From Paenibacillus mangrovi (GTDB lineage: Bacteria > Bacillota > Bacilli > Paenibacillales > Paenibacillaceae): a stretch of 64,000 bases of DNA. Made by a program: the position numbers and the translations under genes. Shown piece by piece: positions 52,761 through 60,948 of the stretch. The notes below the pieces were generated by a model. That model was not told where the DNA came from and searched no databases. It saw nothing but the letters and a program-made list of their open reading frames with translations. Each line of letters starts with the position of its first letter. Positions within the stretch are counted from its first letter, which is position 1. Where the stretch lies: positions 1-64,000 of the forward strand of contig NZ_JALIRP010000008.1 in NCBI RefSeq assembly GCF_022898935.1, read 5' to 3'.

Positions 52761-52820
52761 TACGTCGATAGACGTTTTTCTTAAGATATCAGAAAGTTTA
52801 AGTCGATAAACGTTTTCTTA
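52761..52820. repeat. dispersed intergenic repeat, copy B
   Basis: The plus strand carries GTCGATAGACGTTTTTCTTA (52764-52783), then AGATATCAGAAAGTTTAA, then a second GTCGATAAACGTTTTCTTA (52802-52820), a 38-bp period. Matching segments lie at 7417-7440 and 7503-7525. Non-coding, between clpP and tig. Confidence 0.8.
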
Positions 52821-52883
52821 TGTATGGGAGAGATAATTTTATCCATTTCATACTTTAATTAGGAATAAAATGGATAATCCCAG

Positions 52884-52920
52884 TTAAAAATAAGGCACGC
52901 AATGGAATATACGTGCCTTA
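52884..52920 (-). terminator. terminator of tig
   Basis: Minus-strand stem AAGGCACG / CGTGCCTT followed by ATTTTTAA, about 75 bases past the tig stop. Confidence 0.8.
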
Positions 52921-52994
52921 TCTCTCTATAGATTCATATGACAGGCATCACTTTCGTCACACCTGGATTTGAATTCTCAAAAATCTTCCGGTTA

Positions 52995-54320
52995 TTATTC
53001 TGCTGTTTCTTCAGCAGCTTCTTCGCTACCTTCAACTTCCTTGCTGTTTTCAACGAGGAGTTCCACGGTTTTGCGAAGGGAAATTTCGTCACGCAGGCTT
53101 GCAAGCGATCCGTTAGCTGTCAAAATGTTGCGGATTTCGTCAGCGGAACGTTTGTATGCTTCAGCCATAGTTTCGAGTTCCTTGTTGATGTCTTCTTCGG
53201 TAACCTCGATGTTTGCTTCTTTAGCGATTTGCTCAAGAACAAGGTTGTTACGAACGCGCTTTTCAGCATCGTCTTTCATTTGCTCTTGCAGATCAGCTGT
53301 TGTTTGTCCGGAGAAGCTCAGGAACATTTCAAGGTTCATGCCTTGGCCGCGCAGACGGTTGTCAAAATCACGCATCATGTTTTGAATTTCGCTGTCGATC
53401 ATAGCTTGCGGAATTTCCACTTCAGCATTTTCGGAAACCTTGTCTACGACTGCGGCTTCTTTTTTGCCTTTTGCTTCTTGTTCCTTGCGAGCCAGAAGTT
53501 CTTTTTTCAGATCTTCTTTGTACTCGGCCAGCGTTTCAAATTCACTTACGTCTTTTGCGAATTCGTCATCCAGCTCAGGCAGCTGTTTGCGTTTGATTTC
53601 GTGAACTTTCACTTTGAAGACAGCTTGTTTGCCAGCCAGTTCTTCAGCATGGTATGTTTCAGGGAATGTCACTTCAACATCCTTGAAGTCGCCTGTAGCA
53701 AGGCCTACAACCTGCTCTTCGAATCCAGGAATGAATGTGCCGCTTCCAAGTTCCAGAGAATAACGCTCTGCTTTTCCGCCTTCGAAAGGTACGCCGTCTA
53801 CAGAGCCGTCAAAGTCAATCACAGCGATGTCGCCGTCTTGAGCTGCGCCTTCTTCGATCACAACGAGTTCAGCATGACGCTCTTGCAGACGATTCAGTTC
53901 TTCGTTTACTTCTTCTTCAGATACTTCTACCTTCTGTGCAGTCACTTCAACGCCTTTGTATTCGCCAAGAGTAACTTCTGGTTTAACAGTTACTTTTGCT
54001 TTGAATTTAAAGGCTTGTCCTTTTGCAAATTGATCGATTTCAACTTCAGGACGGTCTACAGGAAAGATGTCTGTTTCGTTAACAGCTTCTGTATATACTT
54101 CTGGAAGCAAAATATCAATGGCGTCTTGGTACAGAGCTTCTACTCCGTAACGAGCCTCAAAGATCGGCCGAGGTACTTTACCTTTACGGAATCCAGGTAC
54201 ACTCGCTTTTTTAACTACTTTATTAAAGGCCTTGTCGAGCGCATCAGTTACACGATCCGCCTCTACTTCAACTTCAAGAACGCCAAGGTTCTTCTCTATT
54301 TTTTCCCAGGTTGCTTTCAT
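52995..54320 (-). CDS. tig: trigger factor
   Basis: 441 aa from ATG 54320 (GGAGGGG 10 bases upstream). Ribosome-bound chaperone and prolyl isomerase. N-terminal ribosome-binding domain (~1-110) with the signature PGFRKGKVPRPIFEARYG; FKBP-type domain (~155-240) containing DGDIAVIDFDGSVDGVPFEGG; C-terminal helical chaperone domain. The end is an acidic, Glu-rich tail. Upstream of clpP-clpX, the conserved tig-clpPX order. Confidence 0.97.
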   Translation of the reverse strand: MKATWEKIEKNLGVLEVEVEADRVTDALDKAFNKVVKKASVPGFRKGKVPRPIFEARYGVEALYQDAIDILLPEVYTEAVNETDIFPVDRPEVEIDQFAKGQAFKFKAKVTVKPEVTLGEYKGVEVTAQKVEVSEEEVNEELNRLQERHAELVVIEEGAAQDGDIAVIDFDGSVDGVPFEGGKAERYSLELGSGTFIPGFEEQVVGLATGDFKDVEVTFPETYHAEELAGKQAVFKVKVHEIKRKQLPELDDEFAKDVSEFETLAEYKEDLKKELLARKEQEAKGKKEAAVVDKVSENAEVEIPQAMIDSEIQNMMRDFDNRLRGQGMNLEMFLSFSGQTTADLQEQMKDDAEKRVRNNLVLEQIAKEANIEVTEEDINKELETMAEAYKRSADEIRNILTANGSLASLRDEISLRKTVELLVENSKEVEGSEEAAEETAE

Positions 54321-54380
54321 TTTATGCTTTCCCCTCCAAAAATATTTCACATGGTCATGAGTTTAACACGCACAGAATAA

Positions 54381-54416
54381 CCACTATAGTATAAACAAGA
54401 TCAGTCCCTTTTTCAA
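54381..54416 (-). promoter_or_regulatory. sigma-A promoter of tig
   Basis: Minus-strand TTGAAA (54411-54416), a 17-base spacer and TATACT (54388-54393), ~65 bases before the start codon. Confidence 0.8.
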
Positions 54417-54460
54417 GGGCATACCTTAAGCAAGTGTTCAAGAAGAACTCCCTGTTCTTT

Positions 54461-55390
54461 CTAAACATTCGTACCTGCGGTAACAAACTGTTTCATGGTG
54501 CGGTAAGCCTGCTCAAAGCAAAAGCGCATCGTGTCTGTCACACCGTACATGTGTCTGATTTCTTCCTCATTCCTGCTGCCCGTCAGACTCTCGGAAACAA
54601 TCTGGTGCAGCGAAGCGGCCCAAATGTCGATCGTCTCATCGTTTTCATCAATAATGGAATAATAATCCTCAGTACCGTAAATGGCCATGATAAACTGCGT
54701 CCAGAGCTCCTGTGCAAAGTAAAAAAGCGTTGGTTCCTGGACTTCTGTCTGCCCTGCCACACGTTCAGTAATCAATCCGACCTGAGGTGGAAATTCATCC
54801 GGGCTCAGCGGCACCGTCTCCACATCGACTCTGGCCCGTTCTTGACCCCGAATCAGTTCGATGCTCCCCTGCATTCCGCGTTTGCGCAGCGTCTGAAGCA
54901 CCCGGAATTGCAGCAGCGGATGAAGTGAACGGCTTTGCAGCCACTGTACGAGCGACTCGTCGATAGCAGCCCCTTCAAAAAACGAAAGCTGTTCAAGAGC
55001 GAGAATATTGTGTTCACTAAACGGTTCCTGCATGGCCGTCTGCAGCAGCTTGTCCGCATAGAAACGATCTTCGGCCAGCTTGGCCTGGACATTCCGACGT
55101 TTCATTTCATCTTCGCTGGGCTCATCCTCTTCTGTGTCCCTGGTGTACTCGCCATCTGTACCGCTGCGGTTGTGCTCCGGAAACGCCGCTTCCAGCCATT
55201 CTAACAGCGCCTGCCATTCGTCATAATGCCGCTCATCCTGGCCTTGGCACTGCAGCAAAAAACGCAGAAGATCCATTGCCTCCCCGTACCGTTCGTTTTC
55301 CAGCATGACTGTCAGCTGAATCTGATAGAAGTCGAGTGTCTTTGGAAAGAGGACTAAGTTGTCTTTTGCTGGGGAATTGGAATCTTTAAT
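54461..55390 (-). CDS. unrecognised protein upstream of tig, probable AUU start
   Basis: 309 aa if translated from ATT 55390; 281 aa from the first ATG at 55306. GGAGG at 55399-55403 lies 8 bases before the ATT, while ATG 55306 has no usable ribosome-binding site. The 28 codons between are open, contain no ATG, GTG or TTG, and read like protein (DNLVLFPKTLDFYQIQL). The predicted promoter at 55435 leaves a leader of only ~38 nt to the ATT. The product is acidic and helical, with an N-terminal LLRFLLQC segment that could be a TPR-like repeat; no catalytic motif or membrane segment is seen and I do not recognise the family. It is transcribed toward tig. Confidence 0.8.
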   Translation of the reverse strand: MKDSNSPAKDNLVLFPKTLDFYQIQLTVMLENERYGEAMDLLRFLLQCQGQDERHYDEWQALLEWLEAAFPEHNRSGTDGEYTRDTEEDEPSEDEMKRRNVQAKLAEDRFYADKLLQTAMQEPFSEHNILALEQLSFFEGAAIDESLVQWLQSRSLHPLLQFRVLQTLRKRGMQGSIELIRGQERARVDVETVPLSPDEFPPQVGLITERVAGQTEVQEPTLFYFAQELWTQFIMAIYGTEDYYSIIDENDETIDIWAASLHQIVSESLTGSRNEEEIRHMYGVTDTMRFCFEQAYRTMKQFVTAGTNV

Positions 55391-55427
55391 AGGGGGTTCC
55401 TCCTTTCTGTCCGGATATGGTCAATTA

Positions 55428-55443
55428 ATTGTTGATTATAGCA
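55428..55443 (-). promoter_or_regulatory. extended -10 promoter of the AUU-start gene
   Basis: Minus-strand TGCTATAAT: perfect TATAAT (55435-55440) with a TGn extension; -35 weak (TTTCAA). Confidence 0.6.
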
Positions 55444-55623
55444 TACCCGCTTGGCAGTTGAAAAAAACGGCTTGCATATGTACAAGTCTCTTATGAATAT
55501 TGATATAATGTCACCCGGGTAAAAAGCGGCACAAAGAGCATTAATAATGAATGAATCTTTTGAAACAGTATTTTGCTTTTTTATGGCTTCGTACGATTTT
55601 TATTTAATTATATTAAATTATTG

Positions 55624-55652
55624 TTGTAAATTTCTAATTCATGTGATATGAT
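55624..55652 (+). promoter_or_regulatory. promoter of tRNA-Arg
   Basis: TTGTAA (55624-55629), a 17-base spacer and TATGAT (55647-55652). Start expected near 55659, 17 bases before the mature tRNA. Confidence 0.75.
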
Positions 55653-55675
55653 ATTTCTTGCTTGAAATTTTCCAT

Positions 55676-55749
<74 letters not shown>

Positions 55750-55752
55750 TAT

Positions 55753-55780
55753 AAAAAGCCACTCTTCGGAGTGGCTTTTT
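55753..55780 (+). terminator. terminator of tRNA-Arg
   Basis: Perfect stem AAAAAGCCACTC / GAGTGGCTTTTT with a TTCG loop, directly after the tRNA. Confidence 0.95.
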
Positions 55781-56035
55781 GCTTTCCTCAGAGGGATGAG
55801 AACCCTTTAGGGTTCGTCGGAGCATTCGCTTCGTTAGCATTCGATTCGTTTCGCAGTCAGCCTGTTAGGGCTGTAACCTTTGGGATTTATCAAAAGTTTC
55901 TCTTCAGATAGGTCAGTGGCTTAAACCAATAATCAAGCATCAGCCACCAATTATATAGTGGCTGATGCTATTCTCTCCTCTTCGCAATGCGGAGAGAACT
56001 ATGCCTTTGCGATGGCTGGTCGTTTACATTATTAG
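55781..56035. other. non-coding stretch with small repeats after the tRNA
   Basis: No ORF is supported. It contains a 16-bp palindrome GAACCCTTTAGGGTTC (~55800), a tandem duplication AGCATTCGCTTCGTT / AGCATTCGATTCGTT (55822-55851), and an 11-bp perfect hairpin GCATCAGCCAC / GTGGCTGATGC (55937-55947 and 55958-55968). The hairpin is followed on the plus strand by TATTCTCTCC, a poor terminator tail. Confidence 0.6.
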
Positions 56036-56040
56036 CTTCG

Positions 56041-56190
56041 AAGCAGCGGAGAGGACGAAACAATTCCGGAGAAGCGGAAGCGGTCGCCTTTGCTCCTGAA
56101 ATTCTACCTTTCTAACTTATAATCGAGGAATTTCAGGGGCAACACGCGATCGGAGGAATGTTTCGTACTCGCAGCGTTTACCCACAAAAA
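56041..56190. repeat. imperfect ~130-bp palindromic element
   Basis: Inner arms TGCTCCTGAAATT (56091-56103) and AATTTCAGGGGCA (56129-56141) pair at 12 of 13 positions. Outer arms GAGGACGAAACAATTCC and GGAATGTTTCGTACTC are also nearly complementary, as are GCAGCG-type ends. It is non-coding and lies between the tRNA region and the ABC exporter. The symmetrical layout suggests a mobile or structured intergenic repeat. Confidence 0.6.
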
Positions 56191-56221
56191 TATTCACAGC
56201 CTGGAGTGCGCTTCCTCCCTC

Positions 56222-58039
56222 TTACTCCTCCTCCGTCGCCTGCCTTGCGTGATTATACAACTGCTCATAGTACCCGTGCATCGCGATCAGCTCATCATGT
56301 GTCCCCTCCTCGACCGCTCTTCCTTCCTTCATCACAAGGATACGATCGGCATGCATTACCGTGGACAGACGGTGGGCGATGATAAGCGTTGTACGTCCCT
56401 TAGAGACCGTTTGCAGGGCATTTTGCACAAGCTGCTCGGTCTGTGAATCCAGATGCGCCGTGGCTTCGTCGAGGATCAGAATACGCGGCTCGAACACCAT
56501 GATGCGTGCAAAAGAGATCAACTGGCGTTCCCCTGCAGACAATCCGCTGCCTCTTTCAGACAGGAGAGAGTCATAGCCCTGAGGCATCCGTATGATCATG
56601 TCGTGCACTCCGACATACCGACAGGCCTCTGTCACCTTTTCCCGGGAAATGTCGGTTTGAAAAAGTCTGACATTGTCCAGCACGCTACCTGTAAATAGAA
56701 AAGGATCCTGCTGAATCAGACCCACCAAGCGGTGGAGCTGCTGCTGCGGAATGTCGCGAATGTCGATATCGTCAATCCGGATGCTTCCCCGGTTCACATC
56801 ATAAAAACGATTCAGCAGGCTGATCAGCGTGCTTTTGCCAGCCCCCGTCGTACCGACGATCCCTACCATTTCCCCGGCATCCAGATGAAGATCTAGATCC
56901 GGGATAACCGGATTCGCCGGCGAATATCCGAACGAAATATGATCGAAATCCACTTTGCCGTGGGCTTCGTCTGCCTTCAGGACAGTTTGGTGATCCGGCA
57001 GCGGGTCTTTCACATCCGGTTCGGTGCTGAGTATTTTCCAAATCCGGTCCATCGAGACCGTCGTCGATTGAAATGTGTTCCACTGCATCGTGATCTGGTT
57101 GATTGGTTGGAAAAACTGCCGGATGTAGCTGGTAAAAGCGTACAGAACGCCTACCTCCATCGTATGATGGAATACGGCCATCCCGCCAAGCCATACAACA
57201 AGTACCAGGGCTAGGTTGCCCAAAATGTCAAAGGTCCGGTTAAACAATACATTGGCCCGCACCTCACGCATATTCCCTTCCCAATAGCTCTGGTTATGCT
57301 CGTTGAAGCGACGAGTCTGTTCTTCCTCCTGGCGGAAGGCTTGAATGAGTCCCATGCCGGAAAGATTCTCCGCAATAAAACCGATCAGACGCGACAGACG
57401 GCTCCGGGTTACCTGGTAAGCCTGGCGCAAATAGCGACGGAACATGAAAGCCACCAGACCGATCACCGGCAAAATGGTCAGAGAGTACCATGCGAGCGTC
57501 GTATCCAGACGGAACATAAAATAAATGATGAGTACAAGCGTCATTCCGTCACGGATCAAGCTTAAAAACACCTGGGTAAAAAATTGACTGATGGTCTCCG
57601 TGTCGCTGGACACATTCGTTACCAAGCTTCCGCGATGTACCTTGTCGAAATACGACATGGAAAGCTTGGATATATGGTGGAACAAGTCCTTGCGGATTTT
57701 CGCCACAATCCCCTGCCCCGCGAACTGAAGCAGGTTATTTTGCAGATAGGTGAACAAAAAGCTGATAAAGGTAATTCCTAGATAGATCCCCGCCATCAAC
57801 GCGATGAACCCGAACTCCGCTTTTCCTTGGGCCAGATGGTCGTCAATGATGATTTTGACCAGATACGGCTGAAGCAGATCCGCCGAAATGCCAAGCAGCG
57901 CGCAGACAAAAACACCTACGAACGTGAGTTTATGCGGTGCGGCGTACTTAAATATATTTTTGAACGCTTCAAAAGACTTTCCTTTGATTTCGCCGGATGA
58001 TTTGTTTCCCGCCAGCGCGGCAGCTGAAGAATTAGGCAT
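56222..58039 (-). CDS. heterodimeric ABC exporter subunit, BmrD/YheH-like
   Basis: 605 aa from ATG 58039 (GGAGGG upstream), overlapping the partner gene by 8 bases. Six-helix type-I exporter membrane domain (~30-330), ATPase domain with Walker A GTTGAGKSTLI (~400), signature LSAGERQLISFARI, Walker B ILILDEATAHLD with the catalytic Glu, and H-loop IIAHRLSTV. The signature deviates from LSGGQ while the catalytic Glu is kept, the pattern of the D-type subunit in BmrCD/LmrCD exporters. It probably exports drugs or hydrophobic compounds; the natural substrate is unknown. Confidence 0.9.
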   Translation of the reverse strand: MPNSSAAALAGNKSSGEIKGKSFEAFKNIFKYAAPHKLTFVGVFVCALLGISADLLQPYLVKIIIDDHLAQGKAEFGFIALMAGIYLGITFISFLFTYLQNNLLQFAGQGIVAKIRKDLFHHISKLSMSYFDKVHRGSLVTNVSSDTETISQFFTQVFLSLIRDGMTLVLIIYFMFRLDTTLAWYSLTILPVIGLVAFMFRRYLRQAYQVTRSRLSRLIGFIAENLSGMGLIQAFRQEEEQTRRFNEHNQSYWEGNMREVRANVLFNRTFDILGNLALVLVVWLGGMAVFHHTMEVGVLYAFTSYIRQFFQPINQITMQWNTFQSTTVSMDRIWKILSTEPDVKDPLPDHQTVLKADEAHGKVDFDHISFGYSPANPVIPDLDLHLDAGEMVGIVGTTGAGKSTLISLLNRFYDVNRGSIRIDDIDIRDIPQQQLHRLVGLIQQDPFLFTGSVLDNVRLFQTDISREKVTEACRYVGVHDMIIRMPQGYDSLLSERGSGLSAGERQLISFARIMVFEPRILILDEATAHLDSQTEQLVQNALQTVSKGRTTLIIAHRLSTVMHADRILVMKEGRAVEEGTHDELIAMHGYYEQLYNHARQATEEE

Positions 58040-59777
58040 GCTGCAGTCCCTCCTGTTGAATCCGGTACAAGGAAGCATATAAGCCGTCTCTACGGGCCAT
58101 CAGCTGCTCGTGACTGCCGCGCTGTATAATGCGTCCTTCATCCAGAACGATGATTTCGCTTGCATGCTGCACGCTGCTGATCCGGTGAGCAATAATCAGG
58201 GTGGTTTTGCCTTGGCGTTCTTTGACAAGATTGCTTAAAATCCCTGATTCCGTCAGGGTATCCACCGCGCTCATGCTGTCATCGAGAATAAGCAGCTCCG
58301 GTCTTTTCATCAGGCCTCTCGCCAGGCTGGCGCGCTGCCTTTGACCGCCTGAGAGCGTTAGACCGCGCTCACCCAGCTTCGTTTGGAAGCCTTCCTTGAA
58401 TGTATTCACGCTGTCCAGCAGTAAAGCCTGATCGGCTGCGCTGCGGATCTGCTGTATATTCGCGGACCGGTCGCTAAACGCAATATTGTCGGCAATGTCA
58501 GTGCTGAACAAAAATCCATCCTGCGGCACATATCCGATCTTCCTGCGCAGCGTCTCAAGCGAAACTTCCGTAATATCCTCCCCGCTAACGCGTATGCTGC
58601 CGGCTGGAGGTTCATAAACCCGAAGAAGCAGCTTCGCCAGAGTGGATTTGCCGCTGCCCGTGCGGCCAACCAAGCCGACCGTCTTTCCCTTGCGGATGGT
58701 AAAGCTGATATCCTCCAGCGCCTTTTCCGAAGCACCTGGATAAGCGAAATGCAGATGATTGATTTCGATATCACCAATAGAGTTCAATTCGATGGTCGCA
58801 TCATGATCCCTAACGCTTGGCACCTCGGCCAGGAGGCGGTTCACACGCTCCAGCGAGGCACCCGAACGCTGCATCATATTGATGACGTTGCCGATTTGCT
58901 GTAGAGGTCCTGTCAGCATCCTCAGATAAAAGGTCAATGCCACGAAGCTTCCCAGCGACAGATGATGCTGAATGGTCATGTAACTGCCAACAAGAAGCGA
59001 AACGACAAGCGATAAGGCGCCGAGAAAAGGCAATATGGCCTGAAAAAGCGAAGACATCCGCACCAGCCGAAGCTGTGCTTCCCGTACCCCATCCACCGTG
59101 CTGTCGAATCTTTGCTGTGCGGTTTCCTCCATCGCAAATGTCTTCGTCACGCGAATTCCGCCAATTTGCTCGTCAGCCGATTCTGTCATGGTCGCCAGGC
59201 TTTCCTGGACATGCATGGATCTTGTACGGATCCGCGGCCCGAAATAAATGACCAGAAACGGGATCAGAACTAGCGGACATACGCTGACTAGGATCAGTGT
59301 TACAGGAATACCGGTAATCAGCATCATCGTCACACAGGAGATGAGCATAAACACCGCATTCGTCGTTTGCGCAACACCAAAAGCTATAGCCTCGCGCACC
59401 GAAGTTACATCATTCATGACGTAACTGAGCAGCTTGCCTGTACCCTGCTTGGAAAAGAAGTCCTCGCTGAGTCTGGAGAATTGAGCGAAAATACGGCCGC
59501 GGGTAATGAACTCAAAACGCCGCCCAAGCCTCATGATCGTAAATTGGCCAAGCCCGAACATGATGCCGTAAGAAACCGCAATCGCCAGCAGAATGAGGCT
59601 GTACTGAATGATGCCTTCCCGTCCCAGTGAGCCTTCCTTAAGTCCGTCCGTTACCTCTCCCAGCATCTGTGGCAGTAAAGACTGGTCTACGTTAGACAAA
59701 ATGATAAGAATAACGGCCATGAGGTAGAGCAGTTTGTTTTGCTTCAAATAGCTGGTGAGAAGTTCAAAATTTTTCAA
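58032..59777 (-). CDS. heterodimeric ABC exporter subunit, BmrC/YheI-like
   Basis: 581 aa from TTG 59777 (GGGAGG 10 bases upstream); ATG 59786 is in frame but touches the ribosome-binding site directly. Membrane domain (~12-310), Walker A VGRTGSGKSTLAKL (~370), canonical signature LSGGQRQRASLARG, but Walker B reads LLILDDSMSAVD, with Asp in place of the catalytic Glu. This makes a degenerate site paired with the consensus one, as expected for asymmetric BmrCD-type exporters. The pair is translated as an overlapping unit. The TGTTATATT extended -10 near 59845 is a possible promoter. Confidence 0.9.
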   Translation of the reverse strand: MKNFELLTSYLKQNKLLYLMAVILIILSNVDQSLLPQMLGEVTDGLKEGSLGREGIIQYSLILLAIAVSYGIMFGLGQFTIMRLGRRFEFITRGRIFAQFSRLSEDFFSKQGTGKLLSYVMNDVTSVREAIAFGVAQTTNAVFMLISCVTMMLITGIPVTLILVSVCPLVLIPFLVIYFGPRIRTRSMHVQESLATMTESADEQIGGIRVTKTFAMEETAQQRFDSTVDGVREAQLRLVRMSSLFQAILPFLGALSLVVSLLVGSYMTIQHHLSLGSFVALTFYLRMLTGPLQQIGNVINMMQRSGASLERVNRLLAEVPSVRDHDATIELNSIGDIEINHLHFAYPGASEKALEDISFTIRKGKTVGLVGRTGSGKSTLAKLLLRVYEPPAGSIRVSGEDITEVSLETLRRKIGYVPQDGFLFSTDIADNIAFSDRSANIQQIRSAADQALLLDSVNTFKEGFQTKLGERGLTLSGGQRQRASLARGLMKRPELLILDDSMSAVDTLTESGILSNLVKERQGKTTLIIAHRISSVQHASEIIVLDEGRIIQRGSHEQLMARRDGLYASLYRIQQEGLQHA

Positions 59778-59786
59778 CGGTTTCAT

Positions 59787-60071
59787 CCCTCCCTATGCAG
59801 ATGCTTCAAATTTCCTTAACGGTTCATTATCCAAAATATAACATATATAAAAATAATCCGCGGCATGACATCTGGTTGTTATGAGCAGCAAAACGTTGAT
59901 ATTATTAGATTTTTTTATGTAAAAAAAAGTTTATCCATCTATTATTCAAACGAAAAAGCAGCTTATTCTTGCACCATGCTTATAGTTAAGGCCTATATAC
60001 TTTATAACATTAATATATTTAACTTATAAGCCGATGTATGCAACAATAATGCTAACAAGGAGGTGCCTCAT
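59787..60071. other. A/T-rich divergent intergenic region
   Basis: This region separates the exporter (minus) and the methyltransferase (plus). It is very A/T-rich, with a TTTTTTTATGTAAAAAAAA near 59910-59930. No ORF and no clear BmrB-like leader peptide were found; the plus-strand ribosome-binding site AAGGAGGTG is at 60057-60065. Confidence 0.5.
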
Positions 60072-60860
60072 ATGGATTCCAAAAATCAATGGCAGCCATT
60101 TTCATATGATCAGAAGCTCGGATTCGTGTCCGAATTCGGAAAGGATTTATTGTCTCTGTTAAACCCGTCGAAAGATGAAATCATTCTCGATCTAGGCTGC
60201 GGTACCGGTGACCTGACCTATGAGATTTCACGTTCCGGGGCTCAGGTGATCGGACTGGATGCATCTGCAGAAATGATCGGCCGGGCCAAAGAAAAATATC
60301 CTGACATCCAATTCTGTATCGGCGATGCACAACATTTCAATCTCCTGCCCCATTTGGACGCCGTATTTTCCAACGCAGCTCTCCACTGGATGAGGGATGC
60401 CGAAGGTGTCGCGAAAAGTGTATGGAATGCGCTAAAGCCCGGCGGGCGTTTTGTCGCAGAATTCGGCGGGGCCAATAATGTAAGTACCATCGTTCATGCG
60501 ATCACGGATGTCTTAACCGCTAAATATGGCATTGACGCTGCCGCGAGAAATCCATGGTATTTTCCAAGTCCGGGCGAATACTGCACGCTTCTGGAGAAAC
60601 AGGGATTTATCGTTCGCCTGAGCTATTATTTTGATCGCCCCACCAGACTTCAAGACGGCGAGGATGGCATGCTCAGCTGGCTGGCTCAATTTGGGGATGA
60701 TTTTTTCCAGGGACTTGGGCCTGAAGTGACTCGCGAAGCCTGCTTGAAGATCGGTGCTAAGGTTCGGGAAGCCTTATGGCGTGACGGGGCTATCTATGCA
60801 GATTATAAGCGTCTGAGGGTCGTTGCCGAAAAGCCTGCTGACTCTAAAACACTTCTATAA
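60072..60860 (+). CDS. class I SAM-dependent methyltransferase
   Basis: 262 aa from ATG 60072 with AAGGAGGTG upstream (GTG 60063 overlaps this site). SAM-binding motif I LDLGCGTGDLTYEI (~43-56), GLDASAEMIGRAKEKYP motif II, and SNAALHWM post-motif. This pattern is close to trans-aconitate methyltransferase-like and UbiE-like proteins, but the substrate cannot be told. It is divergent from the ABC exporter and is one of few plus-strand genes. Confidence 0.88.
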   Translation: MDSKNQWQPFSYDQKLGFVSEFGKDLLSLLNPSKDEIILDLGCGTGDLTYEISRSGAQVIGLDASAEMIGRAKEKYPDIQFCIGDAQHFNLLPHLDAVFSNAALHWMRDAEGVAKSVWNALKPGGRFVAEFGGANNVSTIVHAITDVLTAKYGIDAAARNPWYFPSPGEYCTLLEKQGFIVRLSYYFDRPTRLQDGEDGMLSWLAQFGDDFFQGLGPEVTREACLKIGAKVREALWRDGAIYADYKRLRVVAEKPADSKTLL

Positions 60861-60864
60861 TCTT

Positions 60865-60898
60865 GAAAAAGAAGACTGCTCCCTTCGGAGCAGCCTTC
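60865..60898. terminator. bidirectional terminator between the methyltransferase and the PAP2 gene
   Basis: Stem GAAGACTGCTCC / GGAGCAGCCTTC (60871-60882 and 60887-60898, one mismatch) with a CTTC loop. The minus strand has a T run (good terminator for the PAP2 gene), and the plus strand tail TCTCTAC is weaker. Confidence 0.8.
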
Positions 60899-60948
60899 TC
60901 TACAAATCACGGTTATTATGTTAAGGACGAGTAACAATATTAAATATA

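Noticed and set aside
52938..54380. 480-codon open frame on the plus strand, opposite tig
   Set aside because: It is the reverse of tig, with a Phe/Cys-rich product explained by the Glu/Val-rich codons of tig. No ribosome-binding site or family motif.
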